Counted from the first letter of the stretch, positions 52,218 through 62,019 are shown. The stretch: DNA of 64,000 nucleotides from Candidatus Brockarchaeota archaeon (GCA_017601225.1 JAFNIX010000001.1:62001-126000); one strand, 5' to 3'. The notes: a model not told the origin generated them from the letters alone. Numbers and translations are program-made.

Positions 52218-54005
52218 TTATGGCAGTAGCTTAACGTGCTCGATGATTTTCTCCTCGTTGTTAAACGTGCTTATGAATACTGGGACGTTCCTCCTCTTCG
52301 TCGCCTTATATGAGACAAACATCCATTCCCCAGTGTCGAGCTCAGCAACCCTGTTAACAACCTCGTAGTCAAGCGAGTAAGCATCCGCAATAACCATCCT
52401 GTCGTAGGATCTTGGAAGCGTGCTGGTGAAATAAGTGTGGAGCTGCTGCAGAGCGTTAACGTTAAGATGGGCTACTCTCTGCGTGCTCAGCCAGCATCCC
52501 GCCCTGTATTTTCTGCCCTGCCTGAGAAGGGTTTCGACAGCCGTGTTAGACTGCTCCGTGCCGTCCTCCCTCCTCGCCTTGTCTGGGACGAATTCTTGGG
52601 CTTCGTCGAGCACTGTTAAAACGTTGACGCGGGAAAAGCCTTTCTTCTTCAACTCAAGCAGGTGATCCACGTATCTTGACACCACTAGCCTAGCCTCAAC
52701 CAGGTCTGGAACATAGACAACAGTCAGGCATGGAGCCTCCTCGCCCAAGGTGAGCTCAGCCAGCCGCTCAGGGTTCACCGCCGTCTCCCTCCCAACCCGT
52801 GTTATCTCTCGAGGATTCTCCAAAACCCTTAGAATCGTGCCAACCGCCTTCACCTCGGACGACATTCCGTGCAGCTCTCTCGCAAATTCCTCGAGAATGC
52901 TTCGAAAAGCCTCGGCTTTCCCAGGGTCAGAAGCCACGTCCAGCAGCCTATCCGTCTCCCTGATGCTGTTCTCCTCAATGAAGCTTATCAGCCTCCCGAG
53001 GGCTATTTTCGCCGCGATTGCTCCCGGCTTTCCTGAATTTACAATCGAGTCTAGAAGGTTCAAAACATCCTCCACCCGTACTTCCATCATGCTCTGCTGG
53101 GTTAAAACCAGCCGGCGAACCCTCCCGTTCCCGTGAAGCATTCTAAGAGCCTTCTCAATCCTTCCCTCGCCCAATGCTTCCTCAAGCGTCTCAGGAATTG
53201 TCTGAGACCTCACGAATTCTTCAACGTCTTCAACAGCCCCCCTCTCCGTCGTGTAGACAACGCCGTTCTCCAGAAGGTCCAGCAGGTTCACAACATACTC
53301 TCCCGCGACGTCGAAAACCACCACCCTCAGGCCCTCAACTGTTTCAACCGCTTTCCTAACAAGCGTCGAGGTCAGGTTCGACTTACCCGTTCCGGTGAAC
53401 CCGAACACTCCAGTATGGTACCTTATCATAGCGTCTATCCTGGCGGTCACAGGCACATCCAGCCCCATCAGCCTCCCAACTTCAGCCCCGTTTTCGACGC
53501 ATACGAATGCTTCCACAGCCTTTTTCGAAAGAAGGTGTGCCTGCTTACCTGTGAGCGGTGTCATTGCTGTCTTCTCAAACTCCACAATACCGTTGACAAC
53601 TCTAGCTAGGTAGCCTGTGGGCGCTGCGACAACGTCTATCCAGTTCTCCCTCGCCGTCTCCCAGTCTTTCTCAATCGTCTGGAGGAACTCTTCCCTAAGC
53701 ACCCCGGGCATGGATACTCTTACGCCAAGCTCCTGCAGGTGGGTCGCCCTAACCCCTATAACCTCGTATATCAGGAACGTCTTGGGGTTTAACGCGGTCG
53801 GCCTCTCAATGCCGACGAAGGATGGTGAGTGAAGCTTGTCTAGAACAAGCATGTTGAACCTTGTTTCAAGCGTCGCAGTCGAGCTTCTAAGAGTAACCTC
53901 CGAGCCCTTTATGGATGTCTTCAAATAAGAGGTTCCGTGCGTCCTAACCCTGGCCTGGAACCTTCCACCCAGGTCGTCGAAAAGCTGCTCCTCCCTCAGG
54001 CTCAC
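52218..54005 (-). CDS. herA: HerA-type hexameric DNA-translocating ATPase
   Basis: 595 residues. N-terminal HAS-barrel-like region, then an AAA+/FtsK-like domain with Walker A GFTGTGKSN (202-210) and Walker B VLDEAQEF near 465, followed by an Arg finger segment (RQGRKYRAGCWLSTQRVAHL) and C-terminal beta strands that seal the ring. HerA pumps DNA for NurA in end resection. The ATG overlaps the TGA of the NurA gene in an ATGA junction. No mre11 or rad50 is nearby, unlike the repair operon, which suggests a specialised or defence copy. Confidence 0.87.
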   Translation of the reverse strand: MSLREEQLFDDLGGRFQARVRTHGTSYLKTSIKGSEVTLRSSTATLETRFNMLVLDKLHSPSFVGIERPTALNPKTFLIYEVIGVRATHLQELGVRVSMPGVLREEFLQTIEKDWETARENWIDVVAAPTGYLARVVNGIVEFEKTAMTPLTGKQAHLLSKKAVEAFVCVENGAEVGRLMGLDVPVTARIDAMIRYHTGVFGFTGTGKSNLTSTLVRKAVETVEGLRVVVFDVAGEYVVNLLDLLENGVVYTTERGAVEDVEEFVRSQTIPETLEEALGEGRIEKALRMLHGNGRVRRLVLTQQSMMEVRVEDVLNLLDSIVNSGKPGAIAAKIALGRLISFIEENSIRETDRLLDVASDPGKAEAFRSILEEFARELHGMSSEVKAVGTILRVLENPREITRVGRETAVNPERLAELTLGEEAPCLTVVYVPDLVEARLVVSRYVDHLLELKKKGFSRVNVLTVLDEAQEFVPDKARREDGTEQSNTAVETLLRQGRKYRAGCWLSTQRVAHLNVNALQQLHTYFTSTLPRSYDRMVIADAYSLDYEVVNRVAELDTGEWMFVSYKATKRRNVPVFISTFNNEEKIIEHVKLLP

Positions 54006-55807
54006 TCTTCTCCTCCCCCAGCCTCCCTCAAACCCTCGTACTCCGCCCTTATATCTCTAAACCTCCGGGCTATGTTGAACATTCTGTCCGTCCTAGCCAG
54101 CGGCCCTATCTCCAGCTCCACAACCCCCCTGAGCATGGGCCTAGCCTGCTTAGCCTCAGCCTTAACCGCCTTATCGGCGAGGAATAAAAGCTGGTTGTGG
54201 CCGAACGCCTCTGCTACATGCGGGTTGTCCGAGAGGCTCAGAATCAGCAGGATGAGCTCGTCAAGCCTGTTGCGACTCTCCCTTTCGAAATAGATGTTTG
54301 CGTCGCAAGCCTTATCCATCTCGCTTATCTTAACCCTCATCCTTTGCCCGCCGTCGAAAACCTCGTTCTGAAACCTGTCGTAGAGGAATACTGAGGACTT
54401 GCTCCTGGAGTCTGTCTCCATGCTTCTAAGCTGGAAGTAGCTTCTGACGAAAAACCCTTCTAGGCCTGCTCTCTTCCTAGCAGCCGAGAGATTGGGCTTC
54501 TCCCCTTCTCTGAAGACAAGCGTGGTGAAGACAGCGTCGTAGCCAAGCGTCCTCCAGGGTGTTGGAAAATCAATCTCCTCAGAGGTGCTTAACAAGCCTA
54601 GGAGAGCCCTGTCGCTCTTAACCCCCCGCGGGATTCCTCCAGGTTCAAGCATGCCAATAGAGGCTGCGAAAGGCATCACCACCCTGCTTAAGTCTGTGGC
54701 GCCAACATCCTTCGCCACCCCGATGACCAGCGTCTTATTCTCCTGAGCTAGGCTTCTCAGCCTGTACACTAGAAGAGTGTTGAAAACGTTAAGATCCCTG
54801 GCGGTCAGCCACCTGTCCTCTCCGAAAGCCAACGGGTGCTCCGCGCTCTTGAAAACCTTCTCAAGAACCCAGTCTAAAGCATGCTGAACCCTCTTCCAAT
54901 AGTCCCTAGCGTAAGCCGTGATTTGAAAACGGTCCTCCCCTTTTCCACCACCCTTCTCAAGCAGCAAGCCGTCTGAATCCGCGTTTATTCTCCTAAGCCT
55001 TTTCACAGTCTTCTCGAAGCCGCTTACGCTGAGACCCAGCTTCCCACTTATCTCCGTGGCTGAATGAGCCTCGCCGTCTAGCAGCATCCTTACAACAGCG
55101 TACGGTAAGAGCCTCTCCCTGGGCGGCAGAGGGTTGTCACCGGAGCCCAAGTAGTAGGCGAGCGTCATGTCCAGGAGCGAGAGGACGCCAGCCGGAGTAT
55201 TCATGCCGGCTGGGGAGAACCTTTTCATCCTCAAAACATCCCTGTAGTCTCTCGCGAGAGGCGGAAACGTGCCTGACAGCGGCCTATCTAGGAACAGGAT
55301 TTTAACCTGCCCCGGGCCCACAGCTTCGCAAGCCATCTTCAGCTCCGCCATCGTCATTATAGCGAAACTAATCCTGCTTGAGGCCGCGTCAACCTGGGTG
55401 TCGGTCTCTATAGACGGGGTGTCAGCAGCCTCAGGCAGGTCCTCCATCCAGAGTGGTACGGCTGCGGAGACAGACAGCTTATCGTTTCTCTCAGCTTGGT
55501 CAAGCATGAACTCCACGCGGCTCGTGGAAACCTTGAATGGGCAAGCGTAGGCTGAAGCGTTAATGTAGAATATGAACATTTCAAGCAGCTCATCCGTCTG
55601 CATGGACCCGTCTATCCCCGCGGCCAAGTATTCGCCTTCTCCAAAGTATTCGCATGCTGTTCTGACAGCAGTCTCCCTTTCAAGCGGCTTAACCAGGGCT
55701 GTAAGCTCTCTGGCGCCGCGGATCTGCCTCGCCCTCCTTCTGAAAGCGTCCACGAGAATAGACGTCTCCGTCTTAAGTCTCCTCGCTGTTTCGCTGAACC
55801 CAAGCAT
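54002..55807 (-). CDS. nurA: NurA-type nuclease with internal winged-helix insert
   Basis: 601 residues. The NurA nuclease core begins LAAGIDGSMQ with metal Asp66, and ILFLDRPLSG with Asp174, the usual second metal site. At about 225-290 a winged helix (YAVVRMLLDGEAHSATEISG, LSVSGFEKTVKRLRRI) interrupts the domain, which then resumes (VIGVAKDVGATDL, FVRSYFQLRSMETDSRSKSS) and ends with a helical bundle. Canonical NurA is about 300-450 residues, so this is a large variant. It precedes HerA with a 4-nt overlap. Confidence 0.8.
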   Translation of the reverse strand: MLGFSETARRLKTETSILVDAFRRRARQIRGARELTALVKPLERETAVRTACEYFGEGEYLAAGIDGSMQTDELLEMFIFYINASAYACPFKVSTSRVEFMLDQAERNDKLSVSAAVPLWMEDLPEAADTPSIETDTQVDAASSRISFAIMTMAELKMACEAVGPGQVKILFLDRPLSGTFPPLARDYRDVLRMKRFSPAGMNTPAGVLSLLDMTLAYYLGSGDNPLPPRERLLPYAVVRMLLDGEAHSATEISGKLGLSVSGFEKTVKRLRRINADSDGLLLEKGGGKGEDRFQITAYARDYWKRVQHALDWVLEKVFKSAEHPLAFGEDRWLTARDLNVFNTLLVYRLRSLAQENKTLVIGVAKDVGATDLSRVVMPFAASIGMLEPGGIPRGVKSDRALLGLLSTSEEIDFPTPWRTLGYDAVFTTLVFREGEKPNLSAARKRAGLEGFFVRSYFQLRSMETDSRSKSSVFLYDRFQNEVFDGGQRMRVKISEMDKACDANIYFERESRNRLDELILLILSLSDNPHVAEAFGHNQLLFLADKAVKAEAKQARPMLRGVVELEIGPLARTDRMFNIARRFRDIRAEYEGLREAGGGEE

Positions 55808-55968
55808 CAGATATTGAAGCAGTCTTAGATTAAAAACATTTTAGACGGGCGTGCATCCCTTACGGCTATGTTTCTTTAACAATTGTTTTCATACTTAACA
55901 GTTCCGGAAACGCGTTTTCAGCACATTAAAAACAGGAGTTGCTTCTTGCAAAATTCGGTGAATAATTA

Positions 55969-56229
55969 ATGGTTCTTTACAGTAAGGAAAAATTGTTAGA
56001 GGCTTGTGAAGCCAATAAACTTCCTTTGGGAAAAATCTCTATGGGTAAGACTGGCTTGAATGGCAAGTCTATAAATTCGGAAATAAAGGATAATCTTTGT
56101 GAACCGATTTATAGATATGGAACGAGAACTGGAATTCCTAGAGGAAAAAGTTCTAGCGCGCTAAAGAGAGTATTGTTACCACTAGAAAACCCTGCGGGGA
56201 AACCATTTATTCTCCACCGAAATCCGTGA
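55969..56229 (+). CDS. Possible small hypothetical protein
   Basis: An 86-residue frame (MVLYSKEKLLEACEANKLPL at the start) between NurA and the second ATPase. It has no recognised family, is more A/T-rich than its neighbours and has no clear ribosome site, so it may be a relic or chance frame. The ATG at 55969 follows an A/T-rich stretch. Confidence 0.3.
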   Translation: MVLYSKEKLLEACEANKLPLGKISMGKTGLNGKSINSEIKDNLCEPIYRYGTRTGIPRGKSSSALKRVLLPLENPAGKPFILHRNP

Positions 56230-56321
56230 TTAAAGGCATGCTAATAATCCGCACGGGGTATTGGAAAAGCTTAACACGAAGTCTTTTAAACCATGATGAT
56301 GTCCTTTAAAAAGGATATTGT

Positions 56322-56347
56322 AGTACAAAAACTTTAAATTTTGTACT
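56322..56347 (+). promoter_or_regulatory. Inverted repeat overlapping the promoter of the second ATPase
   Basis: AGTACAAAA (56322-56330) and TTTTGTACT (56339-56347) are exact inverse arms around ACTTTAAA, which serves as TATA box, placed about 26 nt before ATG 56362. A second dyad, TCCTTT-AA-AAAGGA, lies at 56302-56315. An operator position over the TATA box suggests repression. Confidence 0.65.
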
Positions 56348-56361
56348 GTAATAATCTAATT

Positions 56362-57636
56362 ATGAGACAATTATTAAGGGAAATACTCAGAGACTGGAAG
56401 GAGCGGGATTTCCCACCGATCATCGAAAGAGATGATGATCCGCTGAAGCTTGCCGACTGGAACGTGGTTAAGGCGATTCCAATCGTAGGCTTTAGAAGAA
56501 CCGGTAAAACTTTCCTCCTTCTCAACGTGGCGAAAAAAGTCGGAAAGGAAAACTCGGTCTATATTGATTTTGAAGATGAACGGATTCCTAGGAAAAAGGA
56601 GGTTCTTACAGAGTTTTCAAGAGTTATAAAGGAGGAATACGGGAGGCGGAAACTGTTTCTTCTACTAGACGAGGTTCACGAGGTTCCGGAGTGGAGCAGA
56701 TGGGTTAGGAGGATGCTTGACACTGGGAGCTGCCAGATACTCCTCTCCGGGTCCTCATCCAAGCTTTCGTTGAAAGAGCTGCCGACTGAGCTCAGGGGAA
56801 GAAGCCTTCCGGTCGAAATGTATCCGTTATCCTTTAAAGAATTCCTACGTTTCAAGAATGAGAAGCTGGAGAATTTAAGCGAGGGGCTAATCTTAAACTT
56901 GGCGAGGGAGTATTTGGAGTTCGGCGGGCTTCCAGAAATAGTTTTGAGCGAAAAGAGCAGGAAGTTTCTAATAATAGACGAATACTTCAAGACGTTTCTC
57001 ACGAGAGATATTTTTGAAAGATACGGTATTAGAAACAGGAGTGTGATGGTCGACTTGATACGGCTTCTGCTTAACTCCACGTACACCACTTTTTCAAAAA
57101 GCTTTGAAACCTTGAAATCCCTGGGTCACAAGGTGGGGAAGGAAACGGTTGCAAACTATTTTCAATACTTGGAGTCCTCGTTCTTCATAAATCTCATTGA
57201 GGTCTGCTCCCCCAAGGTTAAGGAGAGCATTAGGGCTTCGAAAAAGGTTTCGGTAATCGATAACTTTTTCATAAAAAGGTTTTCAAGGTTTTCTGAAAAC
57301 CTTGGCAGGCTAATGGAAAACCTGGTTTTCCTCCAAGCTAAAAGGATGAGGAAGATAAACCCGATGCTTGAGGCTTTCTACTGGAAAGACTATCAGCAGA
57401 ATGAGGTTGACCTGGTTCTTAAAGATGGTTTAAAGATCAAGCAGCTGATACAAGTAACTTACGCTTCAGGGAGGGACGAGATCGAGAGAAGGGAAACCAA
57501 GGCCTTAGCGAAGGCTGCGGAGCAGTTGAAATGTAAAGATTTGTTAATGATCACCTGGGATTTTGAAGACGAGTTGAAGGTGAACCATGAAACAATTAAG
57601 TGCATACCCTTATGGAAATGGCTGCTAGCAAGCTAG
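56362..57636 (+). CDS. DUF4143-type AAA+ ATPase (second copy)
   Basis: 424 residues and homologous in layout to the gene at 50768: Walker A GFRRTGKT (43-50), Walker B LFLLLDEVHEVPEWSRWV, sensor LLSGSSSKL, LLNLAREYLEFGGLPEIV, and a DUF4143 end with NEVDLVLKDG and CKDLLMITWDFED. ATG 56362 is chosen; the frame is open to a TTG at 56341 inside the operator. Promoter has an inverted repeat over the TATA box. Both copies share the WKWLL ending (PLWKWLLAS and PIWKWLLGV). Confidence 0.88.
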   Translation: MRQLLREILRDWKERDFPPIIERDDDPLKLADWNVVKAIPIVGFRRTGKTFLLLNVAKKVGKENSVYIDFEDERIPRKKEVLTEFSRVIKEEYGRRKLFLLLDEVHEVPEWSRWVRRMLDTGSCQILLSGSSSKLSLKELPTELRGRSLPVEMYPLSFKEFLRFKNEKLENLSEGLILNLAREYLEFGGLPEIVLSEKSRKFLIIDEYFKTFLTRDIFERYGIRNRSVMVDLIRLLLNSTYTTFSKSFETLKSLGHKVGKETVANYFQYLESSFFINLIEVCSPKVKESIRASKKVSVIDNFFIKRFSRFSENLGRLMENLVFLQAKRMRKINPMLEAFYWKDYQQNEVDLVLKDGLKIKQLIQVTYASGRDEIERRETKALAKAAEQLKCKDLLMITWDFEDELKVNHETIKCIPLWKWLLAS

Positions 57637-57858
57637 CCTATTCAGCTCTCCATCTACTTCTGCATGATGCCTAAGAATAATCATGCTGCGAAGGAGAAAG
57701 ATCTGAGAAAAGATTCCCCATAATGTTCTCCTAGCACCTCATTTCTCGAGTCTACGTGCTCGCCGTTCACCGCCATAGCATGCGTGCTCCTATCAAGCGT
57801 GTTGTGTCCCCCAACATGTTTATAAAAACGTGTTCATAAACTTCTTGGGCGAATAAAA

Positions 57859-59217
57859 ATGAGGAGGATCCCCGTCGCCATGACTATAGCGGGAAGCGAC
57901 TCCGGTGGAGGCGCCGGAATAGAGGCGGATCTTAAAACTTTCTCAGTCATGGGGGTGCATGGAACAGTGGCTTTAACAGCAATAACCGCGCAGAATACTG
58001 TCGGAGTCTTCGCCGTGCAGGATGTTGATCTCAGCATCGTGGAGAAACAGATAGATGTTGTCTTAGAGGATATCGGTGTAGATGCTGCTAAGACAGGCAT
58101 GCTTCACAGAAGCGAGGTTTTAATGCTTGTTGCAAGAAAGGTTAGGGAATACGGGTTTCCGCTGGTTGTGGACCCGGTGATGGTTGCTAAAAGCGGGGCT
58201 CGCCTGCTTAAGCCTGAGGCCGAGGAATCTTTGAAGAAAATCCTGCTGCCTGTGGCGACGGTTGTTACTCCAAACATTTTTGAGGCTGAGGTTTTAAGCG
58301 GCGTGAAGATTTCCACACTGACCGACATGCAGGCGGCTGCGAGAAAGATTGCTGAACTGGGCCCCAGGGCGGTTGTCGTTAAAGGAGGCCATTTGGAGAA
58401 AAACGGCAGGGCTGTTGACGTGGTTTACACCGGCGGTGAATTCCATGAGCTTCACGGTATTAGAATAGAAACTAAAAATACTCATGGAACCGGGTGTAGT
58501 TTTTCCGCGGCGATTGCCGCAGGGCTCGCCAAGGGCAGGAGCATCATGGAGGCGTTGGAGGAGGCTAAGAAATTCATCCAGGTTGCGATAGAACACGGTT
58601 TAAACATCGGCAGGGGGCATGGACCGGTTAACCCGTCCGCGTGGATGGAGGTTGACGCTGAGAAATACAGGGTTCTTGAGAATCTGTCTAAAGCCGTCAG
58701 GCTGCTGGAGTCGTCTAGAACCGCGAAGCTGGTTCCTGAGGTTGGGAGCAACATAGCTATGGCTCTGCCAAAGCCTTATGCTAAAACCGTCGGAGACGTT
58801 GCTGGAATACCTGGGAGACTCTTTAAACTTGGAGACAGGGTTCTTGCCTTCAGAGGACCGGAGTTCGGCGCCTCGTCGCACGTGGCGAGAATAGTCTTGA
58901 AGGTGATGGAGTACGATGAGGAGTGGAGGGCAGCTATGAACATTAAGTATTCCAGTGAAATAGTTGAGGCATGTAAATCCTTAGGTTTCACTGTTTCCTT
59001 TTTCGACAGGAGGGAGGAGCCTGAAGAGGTTAAAGCCAGAGAGGGGGAGAGCCTGCCGTGGGGCGTTGGGAAGGCTGTTGAAAAAGCCGGAAGAATACCT
59101 GACGTAATATATGATCTTGGGGATATTGGAAAGGAGCCGATGGTTAGAATACTCGGCAGGAATGCTGTCGAAGTAGCTACGAAAGCCTTGATGATTTCAT
59201 CCAAGCTGGGTGATTAA
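57859..59217 (+). CDS. thiD: Bifunctional HMP-phosphate kinase and ThiN-type thiamine-phosphate synthase
   Basis: ThiD domain, residues 1-260: [37 protein letters not shown], and [20 protein letters not shown] with the kinase anion hole. It phosphorylates hydroxymethylpyrimidine phosphate. ThiN domain, from about 280: [31 protein letters not shown]-type turn, [26 protein letters not shown] and [19 protein letters not shown]. ThiN joins HMP-PP and thiazole phosphate, replacing ThiE in many archaea. At 452 residues the fusion is complete. It leads the thiW operon, 32 nt apart. Confidence 0.95.
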   Translation: MRRIPVAMTIAGSDSGGGAGIEADLKTFSVMGVHGTVALTAITAQNTVGVFAVQDVDLSIVEKQIDVVLEDIGVDAAKTGMLHRSEVLMLVARKVREYGFPLVVDPVMVAKSGARLLKPEAEESLKKILLPVATVVTPNIFEAEVLSGVKISTLTDMQAAARKIAELGPRAVVVKGGHLEKNGRAVDVVYTGGEFHELHGIRIETKNTHGTGCSFSAAIAAGLAKGRSIMEALEEAKKFIQVAIEHGLNIGRGHGPVNPSAWMEVDAEKYRVLENLSKAVRLLESSRTAKLVPEVGSNIAMALPKPYAKTVGDVAGIPGRLFKLGDRVLAFRGPEFGASSHVARIVLKVMEYDEEWRAAMNIKYSSEIVEACKSLGFTVSFFDRREEPEEVKAREGESLPWGVGKAVEKAGRIPDVIYDLGDIGKEPMVRILGRNAVEVATKALMISSKLGD

Positions 59218-59249
59218 AAATAATTGAAAGCAGGTCTTTAAGGAGGCTC

Positions 59250-59756
59250 GTGCTCTCCGCACTTCTTTCAGCGCTCGCCTTAGCTGTTTCGCCAGTAGCA
59301 TGGTTCCAATGGGGTCCGACAAGGGCTTTTCCGGGACAGCATATGGTTAATGTTTTAGCCGGAATAATGGTCGGCCCGTTTTGGGCTTCTCTTTGCGCGA
59401 TTATCGTCGGCACTTTACGAATAATGCTTGGACTGGGAACAGTTTTCGCATATCCAGGCGGAATCCCCGGGGGATTAATGGTTGGGGTTCTATACTTCTC
59501 GCTTAAGAAGAGGCTTGGAAGAGGAAGGGCCATTGTCCTCGCGTCCTTAGGCGAGCCCGTGGGGACGGTTCTAATAGGCGGGACTGTTTCATGGTTTATA
59601 GTGGATCCTTTTTTCGGCGCGGTTTTGCAATCAAGGTTCGGCGCTCTACTTCCCTTCTACTTGGGGTGGGCTTTAAGCTCCGTAATTGGATGTGCTATTG
59701 GAGCATTACTAGCCTTGGAGCTGGATAGGCTGGGTGTTATCAGGAGTGTCGAGTAG
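59250..59756 (+). CDS. thiW: ThiW, substrate-binding membrane component for a thiamine precursor
   Basis: A 168-residue membrane protein with 5-6 helices. RAFPGQHMVNVLAGIMVGPF, GTLRIMLGLGTVFAYPGGIP and GGLMVGVLY are the ThiW hallmarks, an S-component of energy-coupling-factor transporters for the thiazole moiety of thiamine. GTG 59250 follows the ribosome site AAGGAGG with a 3-nt gap. It is in the thiD operon, which supports the role. The ECF ATPases are not adjacent. Confidence 0.87.
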   Translation: MLSALLSALALAVSPVAWFQWGPTRAFPGQHMVNVLAGIMVGPFWASLCAIIVGTLRIMLGLGTVFAYPGGIPGGLMVGVLYFSLKKRLGRGRAIVLASLGEPVGTVLIGGTVSWFIVDPFFGAVLQSRFGALLPFYLGWALSSVIGCAIGALLALELDRLGVIRSVE

Positions 59757-60300
59757 TATCCGGGAGGTTTTAGGGAGACGGATACTGATACTTGGGAAAA
59801 TGGGCAGTGGTAAAACAAAGCTTACTGCAGAAATATTAGACAGGCTTCTGGAGGAAACTGACCCTAGCTGGATCACGGTGATAGATATGTCTCCCACGAC
59901 GGTGCAGGGGGTGGGAGGCAGGATTTCCACCTATACTTCCAACGTTTTTAAAGCAAGGTATTTGACGCCCAAGGTGATAAGAGCACCCAGAATAGAGGGT
60001 AGAAGCAGGGAGGAGGTTCTAAGCCTTGCGGAATTCAACAGAATTTCGATAGAACCCTTGCTTAAAGAATTCCTCGTGAAGCCCACGCCGATTCTTCTCA
60101 TTAACGACCTTTCAATCTACCTGCATTCTGGAGATGTTTCTAAAATAGTTGAATGCTTAGAATTATCAAAAACTGTTGTCGCAAACTCCTATTACAGTGA
60201 AATCCCGATGGATGATAAAGGCTCCGGGGTTTCTGAAAAAGAGAAAAAACTGCTCGACTTGTTGATGGATAAGTTTGACCGTGTTTTAAGAATCGGTTAG
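59734..60300 (+). CDS. P-loop NTPase in the thiamine operon
   Basis: 188 residues. Walker A GKMGSGKT (21-28), possible Walker B ILLINDLSIYL (near 131), and no ABC signature (LSGGQ), so it is not a usual ECF ATPase. It overlaps the thiW frame by 23 nt (GTG 59734; an alternative GTG at 59746 leaves 11). The overlap ties it to thiamine uptake or salvage, and a kinase or regulatory GTPase/ATPase role is possible. No precise family recognised. Confidence 0.7.
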   Translation: MLSGVSSSIREVLGRRILILGKMGSGKTKLTAEILDRLLEETDPSWITVIDMSPTTVQGVGGRISTYTSNVFKARYLTPKVIRAPRIEGRSREEVLSLAEFNRISIEPLLKEFLVKPTPILLINDLSIYLHSGDVSKIVECLELSKTVVANSYYSEIPMDDKGSGVSEKEKKLLDLLMDKFDRVLRIG

Positions 60301-60334
60301 CCAGCGGTTATTTTAAGATTAAGAGAAGCGTGCG

Positions 60335-60774
60335 CTATTTCTCCGTCTCTTCTCTAACCCTTGTCTCCCCCGGCCTCATTATAGATATGTGGGTGAAGTC
60401 GCTGTCATCCGTGGCTCCGTGCCAATGGTTTTCTCCAGCCGGATGAGGAAGACCATGCCTGGAACCGCAGTGACCTTCTCCTTCTCCGTTGCCACAATGC
60501 CCTTTCCCTCAAGAATGTAGAGCACCTGGTCGCTGGAATGACTGTGAAAAACATTCCTAACGCCTTTTGGAAAGTGTACGATTGCAATGCTGAGGTCTTT
60601 CGAGCCTGTTGCCTCGTTAACGAGGCTTCTGATCCTGACGGTCCCCGTAAAGATTCCCCCGGTAACCTCCTGCTCAGGAACATCACTAATCCTAATTGCT
60701 TTCAACCTTACCCTCAGTAAACTATTAGGCTTAGAATTAAAAACCTTTCGAACCACGCGCATTGCGAAAGCCAA
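60335..60774 (-). pseudogene. Cupin-fold protein gene with a single-base frameshift
   Basis: First cupin motif: GVRNVFHSHSSDQVLYILEG (metal His pair and Glu). The second motif starts GMVFLI and then leaves frame; with one extra C near 60440 it reads LIPAGENHWHGATDDSDF and then THISIMRPGETR, ending in TAG at 60335. That gives the standard second motif with His. As printed, the frame ends at 60379. Either a fresh one-base deletion or a sequencing error. The protein is a small cytosolic cupin of unknown substrate. Confidence 0.8.
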
Positions 60775-60881
60775 ACGACACTAATTCGCTAGTCACAGCT
60801 CGCGCTAGATAAAAACCCATCACCATGTATTGTGAAAAACTGTTTCGGATGCGTATAATAGGGGTCGCGCACATTTGAAGG

Positions 60882-61700
60882 TTAGCCTAGCGTCACCCTC
60901 TTTCCGCCGCATAGGGAATCCGGTTTGAAAATTAAAACGAGTGCTAGGGCGAGAATAGTGATCGTCAGAAAATAGAATGGGAAGACGGAGCTGGCAATAT
61001 TTCCTTCACCAAACAGTGTGATGTTGGACGCGTTTGTGGAAGCGTGGTAGAGCGAAACGGCGAGAAGGCTTCCACTGGTCGAGTTGTAGAGCCACGTGTA
61101 GGAGATCGAGAGTAGGAGCGTGAAGACTGTGAACCAGAGGAAGCTATGATAGTTTACAGCCATCACGCTGTCTTTAACCGTGAAATGGGGCCAATGCCAC
61201 AATGCCCAGAAGACTCCGACGATCAGGCTTGAAGCAAGAGCGCTGCGCTTCTCTTGCAAAGCGGGTAAAGCATAGCCTCTCCACCCTATTTCCTCCCATA
61301 TGTTCATCAAGAAACTGGCGATCAGAGCTGCTGGAAACCCAGCTAGCTTCGCTAAGTCAAGGACATATGCTCCCCCAGCTATGGATCCGAGAAGGACCGT
61401 GCAGGTTGCGATAACCAGAGGGATAAGAACAGCTGCCGCCAGCCACAGTTTTGAAAAGCCTCTACGGCTAAACTGGCTGAACAATTTTTCCGCACCCTTT
61501 TCTCCATATTCAAGCCTCGCCACCAAGAGTGCTGCGAGCGTTGGGGAGGCACCGCCGATGATCACGAAGACAATGGATGGTTCGGATGGGAACATTCCGT
61601 ATGAAGCCAAAACCCATGGGGCGTAAGCTAGGCTGCCGATCAACAGGGCCAGACCGAAATAGTAAGCGGCAAACCTATTCAAGGCAATAAACACCTGCAT
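60882..61700 (-). CDS. CPBP/CAAX-type intramembrane metalloprotease
   Basis: A 272-residue membrane protein with about eight helices. The Abi/CPBP motifs are present: WEEIGWRGYALPAL (EExxxR), VFWALWHWPHFTVK (FxxxH), and LYHASTNAS (HxxxN). Such proteins process prenylated or bacteriocin-related peptides and can provide self-immunity. Start ATG 61700. Target is unknown. Confidence 0.88.
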   Translation of the reverse strand: MQVFIALNRFAAYYFGLALLIGSLAYAPWVLASYGMFPSEPSIVFVIIGGASPTLAALLVARLEYGEKGAEKLFSQFSRRGFSKLWLAAAVLIPLVIATCTVLLGSIAGGAYVLDLAKLAGFPAALIASFLMNIWEEIGWRGYALPALQEKRSALASSLIVGVFWALWHWPHFTVKDSVMAVNYHSFLWFTVFTLLLSISYTWLYNSTSGSLLAVSLYHASTNASNITLFGEGNIASSVFPFYFLTITILALALVLIFKPDSLCGGKRVTLG

Positions 61701-62019
61701 TGAAGCGGTGTGCGAAAACCGTTTTAACCATCCGTCTCATGACGGTAAGCCTTTTTACCGGTTGTTTTTAACGTTTTCGCGACGGCACGCAATTTCCCGG
61801 TTTAACGTATCGCGAAATCGCACGCGTTTTTCATTAGAACGCGTAATGGCTTGCCGCTTAGAAAACTTAAAAATTGTTCCTCTTACAAGAAGTTTTTGAA
61901 TTGTCTTTATCCACTTCCTGTGGGAAAACCTTGTTAAAGTGGGTTGAGTTTTTAAGCAGACGCGGTAGCGTAGAGCTCGCTCCGTTGTTTCACTGATCGG
62001 CAACCGGAGCGGCCCTTGG
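61701..62019. other. Gene-free region with small inverted repeat
   Basis: No supported gene. CCGTC-TCAT-GACGG (61732-61745) is a short perfect hairpin, flanked by the loosely paired AACCG and CGGTT. The rest shows no coding or RNA features that I recognise. Confidence 0.35.

Noticed and set aside
61755-62003. 82-codon minus-strand frame
   Set aside because: No family features and overlapping an equally featureless plus-strand frame.
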